A stretch of DNA of 5,306 bases from an uncultured Coriobacteriaceae bacterium. GTDB taxonomy: Bacteria > Actinomycetota > Coriobacteriia > Coriobacteriales > Eggerthellaceae. The translations under genes and the position numbers were made by a program. The stretch spans positions 1 to 5,306 of the forward strand of contig CAMORQ010000159.1 in assembly GCA_946623915.1 (NCBI GenBank), read 5' to 3'. Shown piece after piece: positions 1 through 5,305 of the stretch. The notes below the pieces were generated by a model, which worked only from the letters and a program-made list of their open reading frames with translations, made no database searches and was not told the origin of the DNA. Position 1 is the stretch's first letter. Every line of letters begins with the position of its first letter.

Positions 1-1
1 T

Positions 2-526
2 CACGTGTTCGTGCAGGCGGGCGTGGGGTCGCTCGCGGGTGCGGGGGGGGGCTATTTCGCCAACCGTTACGCGGACGCCCCGCCGATCTTCGTTATTGTG
101 GAGGCAGCAGCTGCCGACTGCTTGTACCAGGGCGCGCTTGCGGCCGATGGAAACCTGCGTGTTGTGGGCGGCGACCTGCAGACGATCATGGCAGGCCTGG
201 CGTGCGGTGAGGCGAGTCCCATTGCATGGAATATTCTGCGCAACCATGCCAGCGTGTTCGTAAGCTGTCCGGACTGGGTGGCCGCCAGGGGCATGCGCAT
301 GCTTGCGGCCCCAACGGGCGGCGACCTTCGGGTTGTCTCGGGTGAATCGGGCGCCGCGGTCATGGGCGTGGTGTCTTCGGTAATGAGAGATGATGTCTAC
401 GGGGGGTTGCAAGAGCAGTTGGGTCTGGGCGAAGCGTCCCAGGTCCTGCTCTTTTCGACCGAAGGCGACACCGACCCGGTCCGCTACCTGCAGATAGTCT
501 GGGACGGCGCCTGGCCTTCGGAGTAG
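2..526 (+). CDS. dpaL: Diaminopropionate ammonia-lyase, C-terminal part (5' end outside window)
   Basis: This PLP-dependent fold-type II lyase converts 2,3-diaminopropionate to pyruvate and two ammonia; it is cytosolic. The visible frame is open from base 2 and gives 174 residues, against roughly 400 for the family, so the PLP lysine and catalytic aspartates lie upstream of the window. Family segments recognised in order are HVFVQAGVGSLAG (Gly-rich, probably the PLP phosphate loop), IVEAAAADC, GGDLQTIMAGLACGE, FVSCPDWVAARGMRML, SGESGA and the terminal STEGDTDP...VWDGA. As I recall the E. coli enzyme, two cysteines form a disulfide near the active site; their equivalents (ADC at 119-121 and LACG at 203-205) are both present. 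A run of nine G (43-51) encodes GAGGGY without breaking the frame. The stop TAG lies where the family normally ends. No terminator is evident behind it. The GTG at base 5 is an internal codon, not the start. Confidence 0.93.
   Translation, partial: HVFVQAGVGSLAGAGGGYFANRYADAPPIFVIVEAAAADCLYQGALAADGNLRVVGGDLQTIMAGLACGEASPIAWNILRNHASVFVSCPDWVAARGMRMLAAPTGGDLRVVSGESGAAVMGVVSSVMRDDVYGGLQEQLGLGEASQVLLFSTEGDTDPVRYLQIVWDGAWPSE
43..51 (+). repeat. Nine-G homopolymer inside dpaL
   Basis: Nine consecutive G residues lie within the Gly-rich segment of DpaL, encoding part of GAGGGY. Homopolymers this long are prone to slipped-strand changes, and loss or gain of one G would shift the frame. The frame as given is intact, because the conserved segments before and after it are in the same phase. 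Confidence 0.6.
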
Positions 527-540
527 CATGCTGGGCCATC

Positions 541-560
541 GGAGCCGCGCCAGTGGGGAA
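541..560 (+). repeat. REP-like repeat, copy 1
   Basis: A GGAG tetranucleotide is followed by a small hairpin, CCGC (545-548), loop GCCA, GTGG (553-556), and then GGAA. It matches the copy at 602-621 in 19 of 20 bases. The one difference (T554 against C615) turns a G-C pair of the hairpin into a G-U wobble, so pairing is kept. A GGAG/GTAG tetranucleotide before a hairpin is the known layout of REP units processed by RAYT transposases. That this is a REP is inference. Confidence 0.5.
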
Positions 561-601
561 GTGGTCGGATTGTCTACGTCCTGAAGAAGGGCGGCAAGGG
601 T

Positions 602-621
602 GGAGCCGCGCCAGCGGGGAA
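602..621 (+). repeat. REP-like repeat, copy 2
   Basis: This is a direct repeat of 541-560 with a start-to-start distance of 61 bp. It has GGAG, then CCGC (606-609), loop GCCA, GCGG (614-617), then GGAA. Here the 4-bp stem is perfectly Watson-Crick. The unit differs in sequence from the end repeats of the RAYT element further on, so if it is mobilised, a different RAYT would be expected elsewhere in the genome. Confidence 0.5.
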
Positions 622-723
622 ACGGCAGAGCGCGATTGCGTATACGACGTCGCGCCTGCTGATGCACGAGGAGACGCTTCCCTGACGAAAGATCTAGAAG
701 CAATATGTGGGCGTAACCTTGCG

Positions 724-768
724 TTTTTCTGAAAAATTGCGCACTATACGTCTATTTTCCTGAGAAAA
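724..768. promoter_or_regulatory. Pair of A/T inverted repeats, possible operator sites
   Basis: TTTTT-CTG-AAAAA (724-736) and TTTTC-CTGA-GAAAA (755-768) share the form T-rich arm, CTG centre, A-rich arm. Their centres are about 31.5 bp apart, close to three helical turns. This fits two dimer-binding sites on one DNA face upstream of the lipoprotein gene, or a curved upstream region. Neither is followed by a T-tract typical of a terminator with a GC stem. The role is inferred only from symmetry and position. Confidence 0.25.
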
Positions 769-804
769 GGTACACGTTTGGGAAACGTGGGGCGATTGCG
801 TGGC

Positions 805-833
805 TTGTGTTTCGCGGGTCAACCTACACTATT
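805..833 (+). promoter_or_regulatory. Weak candidate promoter for the lipoprotein gene
   Basis: TTGTGT (805-810) and ACTATT (828-833) are separated by 17 bases, a -35/-10 arrangement with only partial consensus match. Overlapping alternatives are TACACT (825-830) and TATTAG (830-835). No stronger sigma-70-like pair was found in the upstream region. Confidence 0.2.
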
Positions 834-904
834 AGTCGTTTCGAAATGCCATGCGATCGCGATGCTTCAGAAACGCGCTCGGATCCCGTGGCGACAACTG
901 AAAA

Positions 905-910
905 GGGAGG
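905..910 (+). promoter_or_regulatory. Ribosome binding site that selects the ATG at 917
   Basis: GGGAGG directly abuts an ATG at 911, leaving no spacer, but is 6 bases before the in-frame ATG at 917. The usual 5-9 base spacing therefore favours 917 as the start. Confidence 0.75.
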
Positions 911-916
911 ATGCTC

Positions 917-1750
917 ATGGTTTCAAGAAGGTTAGTTGCGACAGCGGCTGCTGGGGCGATGGCAGCTGCGCTGGCGCTGGGCGGCTGTGCTCAGCCGTCT
1001 ACTACAAGCACGAGTGCGGATTCCACCAGCTCCGCTACGGAGGCCGCGGCCTCTTCGGCAAGCTCGGCGACAGAGGCCAGTTCTGCAAGCGCATCCGCAA
1101 GCACCGATGCGGCATCGAGCAGCTCCGCGACTGGTTCGTCTGCTGCTAGCAGCGCGGCGGCAACCAATAACGCAGCATCGAGTTCGGCCACGTCGAGCGC
1201 GGCCGCGTCTTCGGCATCAGGTGCCGCTGCATCATCGGCTGCTGCAGCGAGCAGCGCCACATCGGGTAGCGCCGGTACGGCAAGCGCAACCGTGAGCGAG
1301 CAGGACGCCAAGGCGAAGGCACTTGAGCATGCGGGTCTTGCCGAAGCGGATGTGCAGTTCATCTTCGCGCATCTGGATATGGATGACGGCGTGCAGGAAT
1401 GGGATATCGAGTTCATCTCCGGAAACACCGAATACGACTACAGCATCAACGCGGCGACGGGTGACATCATCTCGTTCGACAACGAAGCCGAATACCGCGG
1501 CACGGCGCAGAGCGGCACGGCGGCCCCCGCATCCGGCGACTACATCCCGCCCGAGGACGCCAAGGCCAAGGCGCTCGCAGATGCCGGCATTGCTGAAGCG
1601 GATTGCGTTGAAATGGGCGTGGAACTCGAGCACGACTCCAACCCCGTGCACTACGATGTCGACTTCACGTCGGGCGGCATGGAGTACAGCTACATGGTCG
1701 ACGCGGTCAGCGGTGAAATCATCGCCCACAGCTCCGAGGTCGACGACTAA
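917..1750 (+). CDS. Putative exported lipoprotein with Ala/Ser-rich tether and two PepSY-like domains
   Basis: The protein has 277 residues from the ATG at 917, chosen because GGGAGG lies 6 bases upstream; the ATG at 911 would add two residues. The N-terminus (MVSRR, then a hydrophobic Ala-rich stretch) ends in a lipobox LGGC with the acceptor cysteine at residue 24, so the protein should be lipidated and held on the outer face of the membrane. Residues 25 to about 125 are almost only Ser, Ala and Thr, a likely flexible and possibly glycosylated tether. Two PepSY-like domains follow, about 126-188 and 210-272. Each has the pattern (Q/E)DAKAKAL..AG(L/I)AEAD, then an acidic strand, then (E)Y.Y.(I/V)(N/D)A.(T/S)G(D/E)II. 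The domains are divergent copies, not a recent duplication. PepSY domains occur in propeptides and in many cell-surface proteins of Gram-positive bacteria, often with peptidase-inhibitory or binding roles suggested. The actual function here is unknown. The gene appears monocistronic, with a hairpin downstream. Confidence 0.85.
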   Translation: MVSRRLVATAAAGAMAAALALGGCAQPSTTSTSADSTSSATEAAASSASSATEASSASASASTDAASSSSATGSSAASSAAATNNAASSSATSSAAASSASGAAASSAAAASSATSGSAGTASATVSEQDAKAKALEHAGLAEADVQFIFAHLDMDDGVQEWDIEFISGNTEYDYSINAATGDIISFDNEAEYRGTAQSGTAAPASGDYIPPEDAKAKALADAGIAEADCVEMGVELEHDSNPVHYDVDFTSGGMEYSYMVDAVSGEIIAHSSEVDD

Positions 1751-1843
1751 ATCCAAGCGGTTGCTGGACTCGCGCTGCTCCCTCTGCTCCCGGCAGGGGG
1801 AAGCAACTCGGAGCGCAGGCCCGGCCGATGGATGACCCAACCA

Positions 1844-1875
1844 AAGCGCCTGGGACCAGTTCGTCCCAGGCGCTT
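1844..1875. terminator. Strong hairpin, probable (bidirectional) transcription terminator
   Basis: Two perfect 13-bp arms (1844-1856 and 1863-1875, core GCGCCTGGGAC) enclose the 6-base loop CAGTTC. On the plus strand the hairpin is followed by TTGTTCGT-like sequence, and on the minus strand the arm ends in CTTTGGTT. Both T-tracts are weak. It lies about 90 bp behind the lipoprotein stop and ahead of the convergent minus-strand genes, so it can serve either direction. The stem is strong; the terminator role is inferred. Confidence 0.7.
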
Positions 1876-1880
1876 GTTCG

Positions 1881-1921
1881 TGCCAAAGGGGTCTGCCAAA
1901 GGGGTCAGGCCAAATGGCTCC
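1881..1921 (-). repeat. Left end repeat of the RAYT element, with 13-bp tandem piece
   Basis: The 13-mer TGCCAAAGGGGTC occurs twice in tandem (1881-1893 and 1894-1906). The second copy continues to 1921, giving the full 28-bp unit. Read on the minus strand, the unit begins GGAGCCATTTGG, one base after the RAYT stop codon. It can form a short stem GCCA/TGGC. Relative to the right copies it carries C instead of T at the fifth position, which restores a Watson-Crick pair where the right copies have G-U. Confidence 0.85.
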
Positions 1922-1922
1922 C

Positions 1923-2690
1923 TCACAGTAACTTTCCGTTTATTATCTTCTGGGTGATATTTCTGCCTATCCCCGTAAGCCTTTCTATTTGCCTTGCGGA
2001 CAGGCCGCGACTATAAAGCACTAGTATGTTGCGGTTGCGCTCATCTTGGGCTAACGAAGCAAGTACGTCCGCATACTGCGCACCGAGAGTCTGCTTAAGA
2101 ACTTGCACTGCCTCTGCGTCACTCAGCCTTCTTCTGTATCCGTCCATGCGCACTTGATGAATCTCATCATCCGACTCATGAAACTGCTTAAACCCTTCGC
2201 TTCCACCGAGCAAATCGAGAATCGTTTCGGTTTCACAATATGAAGGCCCGTCGGTATAACCCCGATAGCTACTCCACGGATACGTCTTCCAATCAACCCC
2301 TCCGATATCGACTGGGTTTTTGTGAATGTATTTAACTGTAAGCAGGAGGTGCTCATCGCGATTTATGGGTGAAGTGTCGAACCTGCCCTGAAAGACGGGG
2401 CCGACATGCCCATGGCGTCCATTGAAGTACTGGGCGTGAGCTGTGTGCAGTCGATGCATAAGCGCCGACAGTTCATGGATTTCCATGTGAAACAGAATGT
2501 GGACGTGGTTGCTCATGAGGCACCAAGCAACAAGCGAACCTGTGGAATCGTCCACCAAACTGAAAAGGTGGTGCAGGTAATGCTCCCTGTCGGCGTCATC
2601 TTCGAAGATGTTGCGCCTTCCCGAACCTCGGGCAGTGATGTGGTAGTAGTCGCCTTCCGAAATCAGCTCGAATCGTAGGGGCCTAGCCAT
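1923..2690 (-). CDS. REP-associated tyrosine transposase (RAYT, Y1_Tnp / COG1943 type)
   Basis: This 255-residue single-strand DNA transposase belongs to the HUH Y1 class, related to IS200/IS605 TnpA. The N-terminus MARPLRFE...YYHITARG..RRNIFEDD.DR is the hallmark opening of RAYT proteins. The metal-binding HUH motif is HVH at residues 62-64 (in SNHVHILF), and the likely catalytic tyrosine is Tyr121 in KYIHKNPV. GPVFQGRF (97-104) and the WSSYRGY segment (about 139-145) are also family-typical. The C-terminal end, about 222-253 (GLSARQIERLTGIGRNITQKI), looks like a helix-turn-helix and may help recognise the repeats. All key residues are present and there is no frameshift, so the gene looks intact. 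An AGGAG ribosome binding site (2697-2701) lies 6 bases before the ATG. RAYTs are known to cleave and bind REP hairpins in E. coli and usually are single-copy and non-proliferating. Activity here is inferred. Confidence 0.94.
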   Translation of the reverse strand: MARPLRFELISEGDYYHITARGSGRRNIFEDDADREHYLHHLFSLVDDSTGSLVAWCLMSNHVHILFHMEIHELSALMHRLHTAHAQYFNGRHGHVGPVFQGRFDTSPINRDEHLLLTVKYIHKNPVDIGGVDWKTYPWSSYRGYTDGPSYCETETILDLLGGSEGFKQFHESDDEIHQVRMDGYRRRLSDAEAVQVLKQTLGAQYADVLASLAQDERNRNILVLYSRGLSARQIERLTGIGRNITQKIINGKLL

Positions 2691-2734
2691 CTCGCACTCC
2701 TGTGTTCATGTATCCGCCAGTTTGTAGACACAAC

Positions 2735-2746
2735 TATAGCGCTATA
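2735..2746. promoter_or_regulatory. 12-bp perfect palindrome upstream of the RAYT gene
   Basis: TATAGCGCTATA lies 45 bp upstream of the RAYT start codon. On the minus strand it overlaps TATAGT, a possible -10 hexamer, but no good -35 is visible. It could be an operator or simply part of the promoter. Confidence 0.25.
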
Positions 2747-2760
2747 ACGGCTGCGATTTA

Positions 2761-2788
2761 GGAGTCATTTGGCCTGACCCCTTTGGCT
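2761..2788 (+). repeat. Right end repeat of the RAYT element, inner copy
   Basis: This 28-bp unit begins GGAGTCATTTGGCC and ends CCCCTTTGGCT, and is identical over 28 bases to 2802-2829. Its first seven bases (GGAGTCA) can pair with TGGCTCC at 2784-2790, with one G-U pair. A partial repeat CCTTTGGCT follows at 2789-2797, mirroring the extra partial copy at the left end. Confidence 0.85.
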
Positions 2789-2801
2789 CCTTTGGCTAAG
2801 G

Positions 2802-2829
2802 GGAGTCATTTGGCCTGACCCCTTTGGCT
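2802..2829 (+). repeat. Right end repeat of the RAYT element, outer copy, overlapping the purL stop
   Basis: This is an exact copy of 2761-2788, starting 41 bp after it. Its last two bases (2828-2829) are the final two positions, on the minus strand, of the purL stop codon TAG (2828-2830). Confidence 0.85.
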
Positions 2830-5305
2830 ATGCGAAGTAGGCAACGCCGCCTTCGATCAGGGGTTGGTAGGTGTAGTCGGGGATGTTCTTATACAGGCCC
2901 GCGCCGGAGCGTTCGCTGTGGCCCATCTTGCCCAGGATGCGGCCATCGGGGCTGGTGATGCCTTCGATCGCCCAGATGCTGCCGTTGGGGTTGGCATCCA
3001 GATCCATGGATGGGTTGCCATCCGCGTCCACGTACTGGAACGCGATCTGGCCGGCGTTGGACATCTGCAGCAACAGTTTCTCGCTTGCCACGAATCGGCC
3101 CTCGCCGTGGCTGATGGGCACGCTGTGGACGTCGCCCACTTCGCACTTGGAAAGCCAGGGCGAAAGCGTGGAGCCAACACGCGTGCGCACCATCTTCGAC
3201 TGATGGCGGCCCAGCGTGTTGAACGTGAGCGTGGGGCAGGTGGCGTCGGTGTCGATTATGTCGCCGAACGGCACGAGACCCAGTTTCACGAGCGCTTGGA
3301 ATCCGTTGCAGATGCCTAGGATGAGTCCGTCGTTGGCAAGCAGCTCGCGCACGGCTTCGGTCACTTCGGGTGCGCGGAAGAAGCTTGTGATGAACTTCGC
3401 GGACCCGTCGGGCTCGTCGCCGCCGGAAAAGCCGCCGGGAATCATGAGGATCTGCGATGTGCGGATGCGCGCCGCAAGTTCGCTCGTGCTCTGGGCGACT
3501 GCAGCGGGGGAGAGGTTGTTCACGATGAACGTCTCCGCCTTCGCGCCCGCCCGCTCGAACGCCGCCGCGCTGTCGTACTCGCAGTTGTTCCCTGGGAACA
3601 CCGGAATAACCACTCGTGGTTTGGCAATGCTCTGAGCATGTCCAAGCGGCTCGCCGTAAAACGCCGGTACCGGCTTCAGCACTAAAGAGCATGCATGGTG
3701 GGCTGCCTGGTTAGGGGCGTCGGCGGGGGGCGCATCATCTGTCTGAACGCTGTTCCTTTCAGCCTGCGAAGCAGGCTCATTAAATACACGAAGCAGCGGA
3801 GCGCACGATGAAGAATCCGATAGAGCGGAGCGAGAATCGGATTCTTCGAGTAGCGGAGCGGCTGATGCGGAGCACCCTGCCGACGCCCCTGCGGCGTCCT
3901 TCGTCCGATAGGGGAACACCGGCTCGAGCACGGATTCCCAGGCTTCCTGCATTTCGGCCAAATCGATGGTTTCGCCTGCCACTTGCCAGGCGTAGTCGTC
4001 CGTGGTTGTGCCGATTTGCGCTACGTTCACACCGGGTGTGCCCGCAAGGGGCGCTGCCTGCGCGTCCAGCTCCAGCACGAACGCGCCGTAGGTCTTCGCG
4101 AACATCATGTCCGGGTTGGCCACCGCCGGCAGCTCCAGCCCCAGGCGGTTGCCCACGCACATCTTGAAAAGCGCGTCGGCCATGCCGCCGTACCCAAGCG
4201 CGCTTGCGGCCAGAACGCTGCCGCCTGCGATAAGGTCTTGCACGTAGTCGAACGTTTCCACAAGCGACGTTGCATTTGGTCGAAGACTTCCCGCCTCGTA
4301 GCGCGGAGCCACGAGCATCACCTTGCTGCCCGCCTGTTTGAATTCCGGCGAGACGATGTCAGCGGCATGTCCCGTGCCCACGGCGAACGATACGAGCGTG
4401 GGCGGCACGTCCATGTCCTCGAAGCTGCCCGACATCGAATCCTTGCCGCCGATGGCGCCGACCTCCAGGTCAACCTGCGCCATGAGTGCACCGAGCACGG
4501 CAGCCATGGGCTTGCCCCAGCGCTCGGGGACGTCGCGCAGTTTCTCGAAGTACTCCTGCAGCGTCAGATACATGGTGCTGCGCGCAAATCCGGTCGCGAT
4601 CAGCTTCGCCACGCTTTCGACCACGGCAAGGTAGGACCCCGTGAACGGGTCGGCCGAAGACAGGAACGGATTGAATCCCCATGCCATGCCCGACACGCTG
4701 GTCGTTTCCCCAAGCACGGGGAACTTCGCCACCATGGCTTGCGCCGGTGTGAGCTGAGTGCGCCCGCCGAAGGGCATGAGCACGCTGCCTGCTCCGATGG
4801 TGGAGTCAAACCGCTCCACGAGTCCCTTGCGCGAGCACAGGTTCAAATCGGTCACGTTCGTGATCAGGTGTTCTTTGAACGTAGCGCCAGCTGGAATCGC
4901 AGCGCCGTTTCCCGTCGGAGCCACAATGTGCACGTCCTGCGACTTCGGTGCGCCGTTGGATGCCAAAAATTCGCGGCTCACGTCGACGATGGTCTTGCCC
5001 CGCCACACCATGCGCACACGTGCGTCATCGGTCACCGTGGCGACCGGGGTGGCTTCCAGGTTTTCCTCGCGCGCGTAGCCGAGGAACTCCTCCACGTCGC
5101 TCGCCGCGAGTGCTACCGCCATGCGCTCCTGCGATTCGGAGATGGCCAGCTCGGTGCCGTCGAGGCCGTCGTATTTCTTGGGCACCTTGTCCAGCTCGAT
5201 GAACAGCCCGTCGGCAAGCTCGCCGATGGCCACGCTCACGCCACCGGCGCCGAAGTCGTTGCAGCGCTTGATCAGGCGGCAGGCGTCGCCGCGGCGGAAC
5301 AGGCG
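2828..5305 (-). CDS. purL: Phosphoribosylformylglycinamidine synthase (FGAM synthase), single-chain form, C-terminal 825 residues
   Basis: PurL uses ATP and glutamine to convert FGAR to FGAM, step four of de novo purine synthesis, in the cytosol. The frame runs off the window edge, and the GTG at 5239 is an internal Val codon within CNDFGAGGVSVAIGELADG. Seen in order are that end of the first synthase half; a second synthetase half with GGRTQLTPAQAMVAKFP, GETTSVSGMAWGFNP and GGKDSMSGSFED; then a class I glutamine amidotransferase domain from PRVVIPVFPGNNCEYD to the end. The amidotransferase has the nucleophile Cys in GICNGFQAL (codon 3308-3310) and the His and Glu in SHGEGRF. The pattern fits the roughly 1,240-residue clade II PurL found in clostridia and coriobacteria. 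About 95 residues (3620-3907) between the two parts are low-complexity and partly encoded by palindromic repeats, longer than I expect for this family. The stop TAG falls in a RAYT end repeat, and the protein ends GGVAYFA. Catalytic residues are intact, so function is expected. Confidence 0.97.
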   Translation of the reverse strand, partial: RLFRRGDACRLIKRCNDFGAGGVSVAIGELADGLFIELDKVPKKYDGLDGTELAISESQERMAVALAASDVEEFLGYAREENLEATPVATVTDDARVRMVWRGKTIVDVSREFLASNGAPKSQDVHIVAPTGNGAAIPAGATFKEHLITNVTDLNLCSRKGLVERFDSTIGAGSVLMPFGGRTQLTPAQAMVAKFPVLGETTSVSGMAWGFNPFLSSADPFTGSYLAVVESVAKLIATGFARSTMYLTLQEYFEKLRDVPERWGKPMAAVLGALMAQVDLEVGAIGGKDSMSGSFEDMDVPPTLVSFAVGTGHAADIVSPEFKQAGSKVMLVAPRYEAGSLRPNATSLVETFDYVQDLIAGGSVLAASALGYGGMADALFKMCVGNRLGLELPAVANPDMMFAKTYGAFVLELDAQAAPLAGTPGVNVAQIGTTTDDYAWQVAGETIDLAEMQEAWESVLEPVFPYRTKDAAGASAGCSASAAPLLEESDSRSALSDSSSCAPLLRVFNEPASQAERNSVQTDDAPPADAPNQAAHHACSLVLKPVPAFYGEPLGHAQSIAKPRVVIPVFPGNNCEYDSAAAFERAGAKAETFIVNNLSPAAVAQSTSELAARIRTSQILMIPGGFSGGDEPDGSAKFITSFFRAPEVTEAVRELLANDGLILGICNGFQALVKLGLVPFGDIIDTDATCPTLTFNTLGRHQSKMVRTRVGSTLSPWLSKCEVGDVHSVPISHGEGRFVASEKLLLQMSNAGQIAFQYVDADGNPSMDLDANPNGSIWAIEGITSPDGRILGKMGHSERSGAGLYKNIPDYTYQPLIEGGVAYFA
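3761..3777. repeat. Small perfect hairpin inside the purL linker
   Basis: AGCCTGC-GAA-GCAGGCT has 7-bp perfect arms with a 3-base loop. On the purL (minus) strand the loop is TTC. It adjoins an AT-rich patch (about 3778-3790) unlike the rest of purL, and encodes the EPASQA part of the linker. Confidence 0.7.
3795..3873. repeat. AGCGGAGCG repeats in the purL linker
   Basis: The 9-mer AGCGGAGCG occurs exactly three times (3795-3803, 3824-3832, 3852-3860), 28-29 bp apart, with a degenerate fourth copy (GCGGAGC, 3867-3873). The middle copy sits in the loop of the 12-bp palindrome. In the protein, two of the copies correspond to the repeated residues APLL. Confidence 0.7.
3810..3847. repeat. 12-bp-arm palindrome inside the purL linker
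   Basis: GAAGAATCCGAT (3810-3821) and ATCGGATTCTTC (3836-3847) are perfect inverted repeats around a 14-base loop that contains an AGCGGAGCG copy. The palindrome is translated in frame as part of the linker, around EESDSRSALSDSSS. Such long arms inside a conserved housekeeping gene suggest an inserted palindromic repeat rather than selected coding sequence. Confidence 0.75.

Larger units (their letters stand above)
527..916. other. Gene-free region between dpaL and the lipoprotein gene
   Basis: I see no convincing gene in these 390 bases. The dpaL-proximal part (527-690) is GC-rich and holds two direct REP-like repeats. The distal part (about 690-780) is clearly more AT-rich and holds two A/T inverted repeats. 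A weak promoter-like arrangement follows at 805-833, and a ribosome binding site at 905-910. The dpaL frame happens to stay open from its TAG to a TGA at 683-685, but nothing in that translation looks like a protein family. An 8-bp palindrome GCGATCGC lies at 853-860. Confidence 0.6.
1881..2829 (-). mobile_element. RAYT element: Y1 transposase gene flanked by inverted 28-bp repeats
   Basis: This unit of about 0.95 kb contains a single minus-strand RAYT gene. One 28-bp repeat lies immediately behind its stop (1894-1921, with an extra 13-bp tandem piece at 1881-1893), and two copies lie ahead of it (2761-2788 and 2802-2829). Left and right copies are inverted with 26 of 28 bases matching, each with its GGAG end towards the gene and its CCTTTGGC end outward. 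Base composition is visibly less GC-rich than in dpaL, the lipoprotein gene or purL, which suggests acquisition. No target duplication is apparent, as expected for the IS200/IS605-like HUH class. The exact outer ends cannot be fixed without an empty-site comparison. Confidence 0.75.

Noticed and set aside
527..685. Continuation of the dpaL frame for 52 codons beyond its TAG, possibly suggesting readthrough or a premature stop
   Set aside because: The family normally ends at this point, the extension crosses the REP-like repeats, and an open frame of this length is not unusual in GC-rich DNA.
1040..1053. 14-bp perfect palindrome GAGGCCGCGGCCTC in the lipoprotein gene
   Set aside because: It lies in low-complexity Ala-rich coding sequence, where GCC/GCG codons readily produce such symmetry. 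There is no second copy or regulatory context.
991..1428. Ala-rich 145-residue minus-strand frame
   Set aside because: This is an antisense shadow of the Ser/Ala tether; its low complexity follows from the opposite strand.
1232..1840. 202-residue open frame on the minus strand opposite the lipoprotein gene
   Set aside because: It lies opposite the PepSY-coding region, where GC-rich codon structure keeps the antisense frame open. Its translation resembles no protein family, while the plus-strand product has a lipobox, a ribosome binding site and duplicated domains.
2761..2829. Two identical 28-bp repeats with a 13-bp gap, resembling the start of a CRISPR array
   Set aside because: The gap is too short and itself repeat-like, an inverted copy lies on the other side of the transposase gene, and no cas gene is present. 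These are transposon end repeats.
2864..3319. 151-residue plus-strand frame opposite the PurL amidotransferase domain
   Set aside because: It is antisense to a strongly conserved coding region with intact catalytic motifs; the translation has no recognisable features.
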